Below, piece by piece: positions 1-9,390 of a stretch of DNA of 64,000 bases (the stretch's first letter is position 1; the number at the start of each line of letters is the position of its first letter). The notes beneath the pieces are model-generated. The model searched no databases. It was given only the letters and a program-made list of their open reading frames with translations, and had not been told where the DNA came from. Position numbers and translations under genes: made by a program. Source of the stretch: Clostridium sp. Marseille-Q2269 (GTDB taxonomy: Bacteria; Bacillota; Clostridia; Clostridiales; Clostridiaceae); NCBI RefSeq assembly GCF_943736985.1, contig NZ_CALSFS010000006.1:1-64000 (forward strand), in the 5' to 3' direction.

Positions 1-65
1 TTGAAGTCATTAATATACATGTAACAAATAATATTAGATTATTTGCTACTACAACTGATGAATAA
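1..65 (+). CDS. 3' end of an unidentified gene (partial)
   Basis: An open frame enters from the left edge and stops with TAA at 63-65. Only the last 20 residues are visible, ending in TTTDE. This is too little to name the product. The next membrane-protein gene follows 39 bases later in the same reading frame, so the two may be one operon. An ABC transporter ATPase would fit in front of a permease-like gene, but that is a guess from context only. Confidence 0.5.
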   Translation, partial: EVINIHVTNNIRLFATTTDE

Positions 66-104
66 CTTACATTAAATTTTTTAAGTAGATGTACTATAAA
101 AAAT

Positions 105-1064
105 ATGAGTCCTATCATAGAAATTATTTTTACTTCTATAGTTATATTAATAACTAATTATTTTAATATTACTGATATTATTAGTAAAGCTAATAATAAT
201 CATATTATACATATATTTATTAAATTCAATAAAATGATGATAAATCAACACACTATAAAGGCATCATTATTGATTTTATTAGTTTTGTTATATACAATCA
301 TATACATAATAACATACGGTATTTTTTATAAGATTTATTATATAAAGGGACTTTTTATTAATAATTCAGATAATGTTTTATGTTATAACAAGCAACTTAT
401 CAAAATAAAATTTTTAAGTAATTTTTATTTTTATCAAAAAGATAAAAAATTATTATTTAGAAATTTTGATAGATTAAAATCTATTATTTTTACTTTGATT
501 ATATTTATAATAATTACTATATTTACAATAAAAAACAGTAAAAATGATATATTTATTTTTCTTTTAATTATTAATCATTTTATGTCTTTATCAATATTAT
601 TTCAAATTATTTATGACAATATTAATATAGAACAAGATAAAACAGATTTATTTTCTTTAAGTGGAATCTCTAAGTATGATTTTTATATTCAAAAAAATTT
701 TTATTCACGAATAGTACCAGCTATATATATTTTTATTTATAATTTTATTATATTGATTATGTTTAATTTACAAATTAAACAAATTATTATTTATTTATTG
801 ATAAATTTATTTACAATTTTCATTGGAAGTTCATTAGTAACATTAATAAGTATTTATATGAATAATATAGAGACTTATTCTTTTAAAAATTTGTTTTACA
901 TGGTTAAATATATTAGTAAAATATTAATATATTATGCAATAATTTTACTTATTACAATTATTGCACTAAGTAAATATATATTATTAGGTATTGTTATAAT
1001 TATATTATTAAATAAAATAACTAATAAGTTAATTTATTTCCGATTAACTCATAGTATTAGTTAA
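105..1064 (+). CDS. polytopic membrane protein of unknown function, possibly an ABC permease
   Basis: A 319-residue, extremely Ile/Leu/Asn/Lys-rich protein with about seven or eight hydrophobic segments: roughly residues 5-20, 52-75, 128-145, 150-170, 205-225, 228-250 and two near 270-310. No catalytic motif or family signature is recognised. A short polar stretch near residues 178-200 between membrane segments (LSGISKYDFYIQKN) resembles the coupling-loop region of permeases that work with a separate ATPase, but this is weak. No clear ribosome-binding site precedes the ATG, so the start is uncertain; the frame is open back to the preceding stop. A 32-residue membrane peptide follows 48 bases downstream. 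The product could be a transport or immunity protein for a small peptide. Confidence 0.6.
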   Translation: MSPIIEIIFTSIVILITNYFNITDIISKANNNHIIHIFIKFNKMMINQHTIKASLLILLVLLYTIIYIITYGIFYKIYYIKGLFINNSDNVLCYNKQLIKIKFLSNFYFYQKDKKLLFRNFDRLKSIIFTLIIFIIITIFTIKNSKNDIFIFLLIINHFMSLSILFQIIYDNINIEQDKTDLFSLSGISKYDFYIQKNFYSRIVPAIYIFIYNFIILIMFNLQIKQIIIYLLINLFTIFIGSSLVTLISIYMNNIETYSFKNLFYMVKYISKILIYYAIILLITIIALSKYILLGIVIIILLNKITNKLIYFRLTHSIS

Positions 1065-1112
1065 ATTATTATCTTCATACTAAATACGAAGATCTAAAAG
1101 GGAGGACAACCA

Positions 1113-1211
1113 ATGAGTTCAAAAAATAAAGATACTAAAAAAGAAAATATAAAATTTATTTTTTATTTTTTAGTTTTCATAATTTTATGTATTTTATTTT
1201 ATTTTAAATAA
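1113..1211 (+). CDS. small single-span membrane peptide (32 aa)
   Basis: A short gene with a strong ribosome-binding site (GGGAGG at 1100-1105) eight bases before its ATG. The peptide has a charged N-terminus (SSKNKDTKKEN) followed by one hydrophobic helix (residues 15-31, rich in F, I and L) and ends in FK. No family is recognised. It follows the membrane-protein gene at 105-1064 in the same direction and may share its transcript. Small basic single-span peptides can be transporter partners, toxins or unprocessed peptides; the sequence does not decide between these. Confidence 0.5.
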   Translation: MSSKNKDTKKENIKFIFYFLVFIILCILFYFK

Positions 1212-1286
1212 GAAGATTAAAGCATTAAAAGGTATACCCTAATTCCAAACTTATTTGGTATTTTAATATTTTCAGTTTTAACACTT

Positions 1287-1322
1287 AAAAAGCTCCCACA
1301 ATTTAATGTGAGAGCCTTTATT
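1287..1322. terminator. bidirectional hairpin terminator
   Basis: Arms GCTCCCAC and GTGAGAGC (one mismatch) around an AT loop, with U-rich runs on both sides. It lies between the converging small peptide gene and the DUF2922 gene and could serve both. Confidence 0.6.
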
Positions 1323-1333
1323 TATTCTTCTAT

Positions 1334-1549
1334 TTAAATTTCTTCTGTATCTGTAGTTATTATTCTAGCAACTCTAAGGCTTGAAAGTTCTCCATTTTTA
1401 GTTTGAAATATGTTTTGATCCACTATAGCTTTACCACAATTTTTTATTTCCTCTTCTGTTACTTCATCTTTAACCTTTGGAATTCTTAGGGTTGAACTAG
1501 TGTTTTCTGCAGTTCTAAACACTAAATTTAGATATTTTTTTGCACTCAT
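1334..1549 (-). CDS. DUF2922 family small protein
   Basis: A 71-residue protein with the layout of the DUF2922 family: an N-terminal LVFRTAE strand, a central RIPKVKDEVTEEEIK segment, then the IVDQNIFQTKNGEL stretch and a conserved-looking end (ARIITTDTEE). The function of the family is unknown. In Firmicutes it is typically encoded with DUF1659 and YvrJ proteins, and both are found just upstream here on the same strand (1590-1789 and 1955-2089). The order is therefore YvrJ, DUF1659, DUF2922, ending in the hairpin at 1287-1322. The DUF2922 gene is intact while its DUF1659 partner is frameshifted. The role of the trio cannot be inferred from sequence. Confidence 0.75.
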   Translation of the reverse strand: MSAKKYLNLVFRTAENTSSTLRIPKVKDEVTEEEIKNCGKAIVDQNIFQTKNGELSSLRVARIITTDTEEI

Positions 1550-1589
1550 ATTTTATTCCTCACTTTAATTATTTTAATAATGTATAATT

Positions 1590-1789
1590 TTATAATAATG
1601 TAGCTTCTGATATATCCTCTGGCATTAATGGTTCTATGGCATCCACCACTGTCATAAGGGCCTCTGGTTCTGCATCAAACTTTACATTTTTGTAGCTAGA
1701 TTTCTTTATTATGTTTTTCCTTTCTCATCTAAGCCATCTTGGTAAGATATAGCTAGACTTCTTTCTAAAAGATTCTTATTTACTGCCAT
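1590..1789 (-). pseudogene. DUF1659 family protein, frameshifted
   Basis: The reading frame starts with MAVNKNLLERSLAISYQDG and hits two stops (TAA TAA) after LDEKGKT. Shifting by one base in an A-rich stretch restores the rest of the family: IKKSSYKNVKFDAEPEA, then MTVVDAIEPLMPEDISEATLL and a stop at 1590. One lost base in the run of A (minus strand GGAAAAACATAATAA, near 1710) explains this. DUF1659 proteins normally accompany DUF2922, as here. A sequencing error in the homopolymer is the main alternative to true inactivation. Confidence 0.7.
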
Positions 1790-1902
1790 GTTTTTTTACA
1801 TCCCCTATTTTCTTTAAATTTTATTTCACCTATATATATGACTAAGGAATGGTAGTAGCAGAAAATTTTAAGTTACCTTTCCTAGAATTTATTCTTTTAC
1901 AA

Positions 1903-1941
1903 TAAAAAAGAAAGATCCTAAATAAGACCTTTCTTTTTTGT
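1903..1941 (-). terminator. hairpin between YvrJ and DUF1659 genes
   Basis: Arms AAAAAGAAAGATC and GACCTTTCTTTTTT, with a U-run when read on the minus strand. It follows the YvrJ gene and would end or attenuate its transcript. Confidence 0.5.
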
Positions 1942-1954
1942 GATTTGCAGCTAA

Positions 1955-2089
1955 TTATGATCTTTTAGTATAGTCATTAAAATCCTTAATTAAATCATCT
2001 AGTTTTTTTTCAACTCTAACTAAAAGATATACACTGATGGCTATGGGGAATCCTACATTACTTATAAGTTTTACTAGGTTGTCATACAT
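1955..2089 (-). CDS. YvrJ family small membrane protein
   Basis: A 44-residue protein: MYDNLVKLISNVGFPIAISV, then YLLVRVEKKLDDLIKDFND. The hydrophobic helix at residues 5-25 followed by a charged amphipathic helix with an R-x-E-K-K-L-D motif is the hallmark of YvrJ family proteins. A GGTGGGA ribosome-binding site lies just before the ATG at 2089. It leads the minus-strand trio with DUF1659 and DUF2922 proteins. The family has no established biochemical function; a small membrane anchor for the partner proteins is a guess. Confidence 0.75.
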   Translation of the reverse strand: MYDNLVKLISNVGFPIAISVYLLVRVEKKLDDLIKDFNDYTKRS

Positions 2090-2132
2090 GTTCCCACCAC
2101 CCTAAGTAGAGAATTAAATTGAATCTATAATC

Positions 2133-2826
2133 TAGGGCGTGTCTGAAAACAATATATCAAGAGCTTATTTAGATAAAAGAAAAATGGCAGAAATATAAAC
2201 AAATTTCATTTGTGCCATATGCTTTATCAGCTAAAATATTACTACCTTGTATATCAATGTTTGAAAGGATATCTATGGCTTGTGTACTGTCATGTAAATT
2301 ACCAGATGACAATTGCAAGTATACCGAATTGCCAAGGGCATCCACAACTGCATGAATTTTTGTCGTATGTCCTCCGTGGCTTAATCCAATATGTTGTTTC
2401 GTTTCGTTGTTTACAGCCCCTTTTTAGCACCTGCACTATGTTGGTAGGCTTTAATGCATGTTGAATCGATACTTAAATTTTCATAATCTGCTTCTGAGGT
2501 TAGCTCTTTAAAAATTACTACTAAAGTACCGTCATCACGCCACTTACAAAAACGACTATATACTGTTTTCCATGACCCAAAGCGTTCAGGTAAATCACGC
2601 CATGCAGCACCGCTTTTTGCAATCCATAGTATGGCATTGAACATAATTCTATTATCTTTGGGTGGTCTTCCTGTCTTTGCAACGGGAAATAAGTTTTTTA
2701 TTTGATTCCATTGTTCATCTGATATTTCGTAGCGTTTTTGTGTCATTGTTTTAACCTCATAGTTTTTTATATTATTATACCTAAAATTTAAGTCTTTTGC
2801 ACTAGTTAGTTTTAAGACACACCCTA
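2133..2826 (-). mobile_element. IS5 family (IS427-like) element, internally deleted
   Basis: The element is bounded by near-identical inverted ends, TAGGGCGTGTCTGAAAAC at 2133 and, in reverse complement at the right end, TAGGGTGTGTCTTAAAAC. The flanking TA on each side fits a TA target duplication. The first transposase ORF runs from 2746 and stops at 2411. A -1 frameshift there continues into the catalytic part (NNETKQHIGLSHGGHTTK and onward). After LADKAYGTN the sequence jumps to codons for FVYISAIFLLSK and a stop, the family's usual C-terminus in another frame. So roughly the last third of the transposase, with the final acidic catalytic residue, has been lost while both ends are kept. Confidence 0.85.
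2411..2746 (-). CDS. IS5-type transposase, first ORF (defective element)
   Basis: A 111-residue product carrying the N-terminal DUF4096-type region (YEISDEQWNQIKNLFP, GRPPKDNR, WIAKSGAAWRDLPERFG) and the start of the DDE fold, including the first catalytic Asp in LSIDSTCIKAYQHSAGAKKG. It ends just after an AAAAAGGGG stretch, where a -1 frameshift would continue into the second ORF, as is usual in two-ORF IS427-group elements. The downstream part is internally deleted, so no active transposase can be made from this copy. Confidence 0.8.
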   Translation of the reverse strand: MTQKRYEISDEQWNQIKNLFPVAKTGRPPKDNRIMFNAILWIAKSGAAWRDLPERFGSWKTVYSRFCKWRDDGTLVVIFKELTSEADYENLSIDSTCIKAYQHSAGAKKGL

Positions 2827-2908
2827 ATTAAATAGTATATTTATATAATATTAAAAAGAAATAAGCAATATTAAATGTATATATAAATATAATTATTTTT
2901 AACATAAA

Positions 2909-2922
2909 TGTAAACGTTAAAA
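2909..2922 (+). promoter_or_regulatory. candidate catabolite-responsive element (cre)
   Basis: TGTAAACGTTAAAA matches the CcpA cre consensus TGWAARCGYTWNCW at 13 of 14 positions. It lies 239 bases upstream of the PTS gene in the otherwise empty stretch 2827-3160. Glucose repression of an alpha-glucoside operon is expected, so the match is plausible. Confidence 0.55.
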
Positions 2923-3160
2923 ACCTGTTATGAATTTACTTAAATTGTTTCTAAATGGTTATTTTGTATTAAAATACTGTGGAAAATTTGTTAAAGTGGA
3001 AATGTAAACATTTTAATGGATTTTAAGGAAAGGAGAAAATTTTAAAAAGGAATAATTATTAATTTTTACGATTATTTACAAGATGGTATTTAAGTACTAT
3101 ATGGAAAGTTATAACTGACATTTTAAAAGTGAAATTATGTTTGAAAAGGAGCGATCATAA

Positions 3161-4744
3161 ATGAAAGATTTAATAGTAGATAAAATGCAAATATTTGCTA
3201 AGGCTATAATTGTCCCTGTACTGTTTTTGCCTATTGTAGGTATAATTTTAGCTTTATCTTCTATTTTAAGTAATCCTTCTATTGTAGGACAAAAGGATTT
3301 TTTTATGAATATAGGTAAATTTATAGGCAGTGGACTTTGGCCTATTATGAATAATTTGAGCATTATTTTTTGTGTAGGAATAGCTATGGGAATAGCAAAA
3401 GAAAAGAAAGCAGAAGCTGCATTGGTAGCTGTATTTTCTTACCTAGTATATTTAGGAGCTAATAATCAATGGCTTACTTTAACAGGAAAATTAGTAAAAT
3501 ATAAAGTTTCTGCAGATTTATATGGAACTGGACAGACTGTGCAATTGGGGTTTCAGGTAATAGATATGGGAGTTTTTTTAGGAATGATTCTTGGAGTAGT
3601 GGTAGCCATTATTCATAATAAATGCTGTAATAAAGAGTTCCCAGGAGCATTAGGGTTATATGGGAATACAAAACTTGTATTTATAGTACTAGTTCCTATT
3701 TTATTGGTATTGGCGGTGTTATTTAGTTATATATGGCCTGTAGTGGCAAGTGGCATTAGCGCTTTAACTGGATTTATAAATTCAGCTGGTTCTATAGGCG
3801 TATTTTTATATGGATTCTTAAATAGATTTTTAATTCCAACTGGGTTGCATCATCTAATATGGACACCATTTTCTTATTCTAATATTGGTGGAGAATTGGC
3901 TGTAAATGGACAAAATTATTATGGAGCATATAACATATTTTTAGCCCAATTAGCTGATCCATCTATAAAAGTATTTCATTCATCAGCAAAGTATTTACAG
4001 TATGGTATGGTTAAAATGTTTGGATTAGTGGGAGCTGCATTGGCATTTTACAAAACAGCTAAACCTAAAAATAAAGTTAAATTAAAATCTATTTTATTGC
4101 CTGCAGTAGCAACATCAATTTTAGTTGGTATTACAGAACCTTTAGAGTTTACATTCTTATTTGTAGCACCATTTTTATGGGTAGTTCACTCAGTTTTAGA
4201 TGGTATATTTGAAGCAGTAGTGGCTTTATTAGGAGTTAGAACTTATGCAGCAAGTGGATTTATAGATTTTATAGCCTATAATTTACCAGCAGGAATTGGT
4301 AGGACTAAATGGCCTATATTTATTGCTGTTGGATTAGTGCAATTAGTACTATATTTCTTTATATTTACATTTTTAATTAAAAAATTTAGTCTTAAAACCC
4401 CTGGTAGAGAAGACAATGAAGTAAAATTAGTAAATAAAAAAGAATTTAAAGAGAGTTTAGATAAAAGTTCAGAAGAAGCTGCAGCATCTAAAGAATCAGA
4501 GCCTAATTTGGCAGGTATAATAGTTAAAGCTGTTGGTGGAAAAGAAAATATTGAAACAGTGGATAATTGCTTTACTCGTTTAAGGCTAAAGCTTAAAGAT
4601 TCAAATTTAGTTGATGAAGCATCTTTAAAGGGTACTGGAGCTGTTGGAGTAATAAAGAAGGGCAATAATGTTCAAGTAATATATGGGCCAAAGGTAAATA
4701 AAATCAGAAGTATAGTAGATAAATATTTGGGTATTAAAAATTAA
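3161..4744 (+). CDS. glvC: PTS alpha-glucoside permease, EIIC-EIIB fusion
   Basis: A 527-residue membrane permease that imports and phosphorylates an alpha-glucoside such as maltose, using phosphate from the PTS chain. Residues 1 to about 415 form the EIIC channel with around ten hydrophobic segments (PTGLHHLIWTPF and GITEPLEFTFLF are characteristic). After a charged linker (about 415-447), residues 450-527 are an EIIB domain with the phosphorylated cysteine at Cys470 in DNCFTRLRLKLKD. No EIIA domain is attached, so a general glucose-type EIIA encoded elsewhere must supply phosphate. The start has an AAGGAG site at about 3147. The 6-phospho-alpha-glucosidase gene follows after 117 bases and an RpiR regulator after that, the arrangement of glv/mal operons. 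A cre-like site lies upstream. Confidence 0.85.
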   Translation: MKDLIVDKMQIFAKAIIVPVLFLPIVGIILALSSILSNPSIVGQKDFFMNIGKFIGSGLWPIMNNLSIIFCVGIAMGIAKEKKAEAALVAVFSYLVYLGANNQWLTLTGKLVKYKVSADLYGTGQTVQLGFQVIDMGVFLGMILGVVVAIIHNKCCNKEFPGALGLYGNTKLVFIVLVPILLVLAVLFSYIWPVVASGISALTGFINSAGSIGVFLYGFLNRFLIPTGLHHLIWTPFSYSNIGGELAVNGQNYYGAYNIFLAQLADPSIKVFHSSAKYLQYGMVKMFGLVGAALAFYKTAKPKNKVKLKSILLPAVATSILVGITEPLEFTFLFVAPFLWVVHSVLDGIFEAVVALLGVRTYAASGFIDFIAYNLPAGIGRTKWPIFIAVGLVQLVLYFFIFTFLIKKFSLKTPGREDNEVKLVNKKEFKESLDKSSEEAAASKESEPNLAGIIVKAVGGKENIETVDNCFTRLRLKLKDSNLVDEASLKGTGAVGVIKKGNNVQVIYGPKVNKIRSIVDKYLGIKN

Positions 4745-4846
4745 GTTAATATAAAACAAATTACTAGTTAACTTAACATGTTTTTTTATGTGGTTTTTGT
4801 ATTTAAGTAGATTAGAAAATCTGTTAAATTATAAATATAAACTTAG

Positions 4847-6187
<1,341 letters not shown>

Positions 6188-6315
6188 TAAAATTTATATT
6201 ATTAGCATGAAAATATATAATTCATAAATACAATTTAAGTATATATCTGTAATAGAATATAGATATAAAGTTTGATTTAGACTAATTAAAATATAAAATA
6301 TATGTGACATTATAT

Positions 6316-6354
6316 TGCTAAAGTGATTTGAAAATTTACTTTAGCAGTTTTTTT
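6316..6354 (+). terminator. intrinsic terminator after glvA
   Basis: TGCTAAAGT (6316-6324) pairs with ACTTTAGCA (6338-6346), followed by a run of eight T. The rest of the 400-base gap before the RpiR gene (6188-6593) is AT-rich and shows nothing else convincing. Confidence 0.85.
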
Positions 6355-6593
6355 ATAATATAAAAATTTTAAATAATAAAGTAAAACAAAGATAAAAACA
6401 ATTTATTTAATGTCTAATTAAATATTAAAAGAGATTATTAAATATTGTGCTAAAAATATATTTGTAATCATATTACTTAAGTGGTCATTACTTTTAATTT
6501 TGTAAAATGTGATATATAATAAAATAAAAATATTTATAAAATAAAAGTAATTACAAGATAAAGATTACAGTATTTATAATAGGGGCGAAATAT

Positions 6594-7355
6594 ATGAATT
6601 TAGACATTAGTAAAATTGTACACAAATATAACTTAAGTAAAACAGAAGAGAATATACTGAGTTATATGATAAATAATATAGATCATGTGAAAGAATTAGG
6701 TGTAAGAGGTATAGCAAAAGAACATTATACATCTACAACTACCATTGTAAATTTAGCAAAGAAGATGGGATATTCAGGATTTCTGGATATGTACTATAAT
6801 ATAAATTTCACGTTAAAGGATAAAAAAAATTATTTTGATAGTGGAAAAAATAATAAATATTATGGAATCGAATTAGAAGAATTATTATCTCTAATAGATA
6901 ATAATGATATAAATAATTTTATAGATTTATTGATAGAAAATAAAAATGAAGTTATATATACCAGTGGAGTAGCATTTTCATATTCTATTGCACAATATTT
7001 TACTAGAAAGTTAATAGTTCTGGGATTTAAGTGCATTTATTCTGAAGCATATGAAAGCTATGATGTAAATGCTGTAAAGGGTAAATTATTAATAGCTATT
7101 TCAAAATCTGGTGAGACGGAGTTTTTGATAAAAACTTCTAAATCTGCTAGAAAAAATGGAATAAAAATAATTTCTTTTACAGGAGAATCAGAAAATACAT
7201 TAGCTAAAATGTCAGATATAAATTTTAAAATATACGACATGCATACTATTGATGATAGAAATAAATTATCTAATTCTTTTTATCCCAATGCATTAATGTT
7301 ATTTGAATTTTTAATTGGTAAATATTTGCAAAAAATCAAAGCTGATTCAGTTTAA
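6594..7355 (+). CDS. RpiR family regulator (HTH plus SIS domain)
   Basis: A 253-residue transcription regulator. The first 75 residues are the RpiR helix-turn-helix domain (LSKTEENILSYM, then GVRGIAKEHYTSTTTIVNLA and KKMGYSGFLDM). Residues 118-245 form an SIS sugar-phosphate-binding domain (TSGVAFSYSIAQYFTRKL, LIAISKSGETEFLIK). It most likely senses a phosphorylated alpha-glucoside or glucose 6-phosphate and controls the upstream permease and phospho-glucosidase genes, as GlvR does in Bacillus. It has its own transcript behind the terminator at 6316, with AGGGGCG before the ATG. A near-identical copy of its last 38 or so codons is present at about 9988-10121. Confidence 0.85.
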   Translation: MNLDISKIVHKYNLSKTEENILSYMINNIDHVKELGVRGIAKEHYTSTTTIVNLAKKMGYSGFLDMYYNINFTLKDKKNYFDSGKNNKYYGIELEELLSLIDNNDINNFIDLLIENKNEVIYTSGVAFSYSIAQYFTRKLIVLGFKCIYSEAYESYDVNAVKGKLLIAISKSGETEFLIKTSKSARKNGIKIISFTGESENTLAKMSDINFKIYDMHTIDDRNKLSNSFYPNALMLFEFLIGKYLQKIKADSV

Positions 7356-7391
7356 TATCAAAAATTTAGTGTTGGATTTCATCATAATGTT

Positions 7392-7637
7392 TTATTTCAT
7401 TGGTATTTTTTCTAATCTTATTAAGGAGATAAGCTTTGTATTTTTATGAAATTCAATATGAAATTCTTGTCTATATTTATCAAGATCATTTACCCATCCT
7501 ACTTGTTTCATATGATCAACTTTTCCAGTACCATAGGCTTTAATAACATCATTATATGTTGATTTTAAAGTGATATCTTTTGGTAATACTAGAGTGTTTT
7601 TGTATGAATCTTTTGTCTTTTTTATTTCAATTTCCCC
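7392..7637 (-). pseudogene. remnant of an unidentified gene, copy 1
   Basis: On the minus strand an open frame of about 80 codons without a start reads KDSYKNTLVLPKDITLKSTY, then NDVIKAYGTGKVDHMKQVGW and an end ...RLEKIPMK with a stop at 7392. A clearly related stretch (LLPKGITLKSTYNDIIKAYD) lies at 9100-9290, also on the minus strand. Both are C-terminal pieces of one gene family that I do not recognise. An in-frame TAA at 7638-7640 closes the upstream side. It sits 36 bases after the RpiR gene in opposite orientation. Confidence 0.6.
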
Positions 7638-7660
7638 TTAATAAATGGGTTGTTTAATAT

Positions 7661-7700
7661 TAAAATAACTTGTTTTATATTAAAATAACTTGTTTTATAT
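7661..7700. repeat. exact 20-bp tandem duplication
   Basis: The unit TAAAATAACTTGTTTTATAT occurs twice back to back (7661-7680 and 7681-7700), upstream of the cold-shock gene and just outside the decayed gene remnant. Each unit is itself a partial inverted repeat. Confidence 0.9.
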
Positions 7701-7862
7701 AATAAACTGTGTTATTCTTAATAAGAACTTAAATTAAGAGTAAATAATGTAACATAAATATATTTCAATTAGTACTTAATAAATATAGTATGGTGATATG
7801 GAAATTTTATTAGTGGGTTATTACAATGAATTTAAGAATAAAATTTCGGAGGTACACATTAT

Positions 7863-8060
7863 ATGAATGGTACAGTAAAATGGTTTAATGGAGAAAAAGG
7901 ATTTGGATTTATTACAGGAGAAGATGGAAATGATGTTTTTGCACATTTTTCTCAAATAAATTCAGAAGGTTACAAATCACTTGAAGAAGGTCAAAAAGTT
8001 TCTTATGACGTTGTTAAGGGACCAAAAGGACCTCAAGCAGAAAATATTACTATTATTTAA
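7863..8060 (+). CDS. csp: cold-shock domain protein (CspA family)
   Basis: A 65-residue single-domain RNA/DNA chaperone with an OB fold. RNP1 is KGFGFI (residues 12-17) and RNP2 is VFAHF (25-29); [14 protein letters not shown] is the usual start. It melts secondary structure in mRNA during cold shock or growth transitions. The start has a GGAGG site (7849-7853). The roughly 160-base stretch between the tandem repeat and the start is probably its 5' leader, as cold-shock mRNAs often have long leaders, but no cold-box was verified. A strong terminator follows at 8076, so it is monocistronic. Confidence 0.95.
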   Translation: MNGTVKWFNGEKGFGFITGEDGNDVFAHFSQINSEGYKSLEEGQKVSYDVVKGPKGPQAENITII

Positions 8061-8075
8061 TTAATGAATATTTTA

Positions 8076-8110
8076 CCCCTTGAATAGATAGTCTATTCAA
8101 GGGGTTTTTA
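8076..8110 (+). terminator. intrinsic terminator of csp
   Basis: CCCCTTGAATAG (8076-8087) pairs perfectly with CTATTCAAGGGG (8093-8104), followed by five T. Confidence 0.95.
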
Positions 8111-8401
8111 GTTGTTTATAAATCTATACAAGATTTGTTTTAAATATGAAAAAATTATCCTAAGTTTTAGTAGCCTATTTAAAAAATATGAAATAAACTT
8201 ACAAGTTGCATAGGTTATTTAAAAATATTATAATTTATACTAATAAAGGAGAATATATACCAAGAAGAAGATTTACTATTATGGATAAAATAGGCTATTA
8301 TATAAAGAAATACTTTTTGTAAGGGAAGAAAAAATTTTAGAATATACAGAGGATTAATGTGAAATATTAAAAAATTAAATAATGAACAGGGGAGATTATT
8401 T
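8111..8401. other. non-coding stretch before the DUF1003 gene
   Basis: AT-rich sequence with scattered stops in all frames. A short frame fragment around 8250-8300 follows an AGGAG but has no recognisable product. It probably contains the promoter of the next gene; no clear -35/-10 pair stands out. Confidence 0.4.
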
Positions 8402-8956
8402 ATGGATGATAAGAATGTAATGTCCTACAGCAAAGAAGAGTTAATACGGAAAATATTAGAAAAAGATAAGGATTTAAAAGGCAGTAATATTGATGAAGAA
8501 TTATTTCATGAACTTATTAGTGGTAAGATTTCAAAGAATATAAATAATGCACATGATAACAATTTAACATTAGGACAAAGAACTGCTGATAAAATAGCTA
8601 CATTTGGTGGAAGTTGGACATTTATAATTACTTTTGGTGTAGTATTATCGATTTGGATTATAGGTAATGCTGTTATTTTAAGCAATAAAGCATTTGATCC
8701 ATATCCTTTTGTATTTTTGAATCTAATATTATCTTGTCTTGCGGCTATACAAGCGCCAATAATAATGATGTCACAAAATCGTCAAGTGGAAAGAGATAGA
8801 TTAACTGCTGCAAATAACTACCTTGTTAATTTAAAATCTGAAATTATAATAGAAGATTTGTACAATAAAATTGATATGTTAATAGATCAACAGGAAGAAT
8901 ATAAAAAAAATCAAGAAATATTATTAAAAAAAATAGAAGAATTAAAATCTAATTAA
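8402..8956 (+). CDS. DUF1003 family membrane protein
   Basis: A 184-residue protein with a cytoplasmic N-terminal helical part (1-58), the DUF1003 core LGQRTADKIATFGGSWTFII at 57-76, two membrane helices (about 71-93 and 101-122) joined by FDPYPFVFLN, and the diagnostic QAPIIMMSQNRQVERDRL motif at 117-134. The tail (150-184) is a charged coiled coil. The family's function is not established. AGGGGAG precedes the start. It stands alone between the csp terminator and the hairpin at 9064. Confidence 0.85.
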   Translation: MDDKNVMSYSKEELIRKILEKDKDLKGSNIDEELFHELISGKISKNINNAHDNNLTLGQRTADKIATFGGSWTFIITFGVVLSIWIIGNAVILSNKAFDPYPFVFLNLILSCLAAIQAPIIMMSQNRQVERDRLTAANNYLVNLKSEIIIEDLYNKIDMLIDQQEEYKKNQEILLKKIEELKSN

Positions 8957-9063
8957 TTTATAATGACTTTATTCAAAATGATTTTGAAAAGGTTTAAAGA
9001 TCTTATAGATAGATGTAGAAAAAAATAAAGCCTCCAATGAAAAATGGAAGTAGGTTTACCAAT

Positions 9064-9097
9064 CCCAATAAGTAAAATCTTATTGGGGTAATAATTT
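9064..9097. terminator. hairpin after the DUF1003 gene
   Basis: CCCAATAAG (9064-9072) pairs with CTTATTGGG (9079-9087), followed by GTAATAATTTTTAT. The T-run is interrupted, so termination strength is uncertain. It could also have served the decayed minus-strand gene next to it. Confidence 0.55.
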
Positions 9098-9099
9098 TT

Positions 9100-9290
9100 A
9101 TATTTTTATTAAATTTAATATGAAGTTCTTATCCTTATTTACTAATATATTCAATAAAATAGGAAATTGATCCTGCTTTTTTATATAATCAATTTTTGGA
9201 GTATCATAAGCCTTAATAATATCGTTATATGTTGATTTTAAGGTAATACCTTTTGGTAATAATACAGTATTTTTTATAAATTTATCCTTT
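9100..9290 (-). pseudogene. remnant of an unidentified gene, copy 2
   Basis: The minus strand reads KDKFIKNTVLLPKGITLKST, then YNDIIKAYDTPKIDYIKKQD, before the frame degrades near the end. It aligns with the remnant at 7392-7637 (NTLVLPKDITLKSTYNDVIK). There is no start codon and no full-length partner in the window. A copy of the RpiR gene tail lies 0.7 kb further on, so the pair RpiR-tail plus remnant occurs twice. Confidence 0.55.
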
Positions 9291-9390
9291 ATTTACTGCA
9301 AAAACTATAATTTTGCAGTAAAAAGAATTTATAAAGCTATTAACTTTAATCATAGTTAGAACTACAATAGTTACAACAGGAGTGATAATA

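Noticed and set aside
2210-2464. 84-codon plus-strand frame in the IS element
   Set aside because: It is antisense to the transposase and has no known product.
2999-3020. Second cre site near AATGTAAACATTTTAATGG
   Set aside because: It lacks the central CG of the cre consensus.
4276-4665. Long minus-strand open frame opposite the end of the PTS gene
   Set aside because: It lies wholly inside the well-supported glvC gene, has no family features and shows the composition of an antisense shadow.
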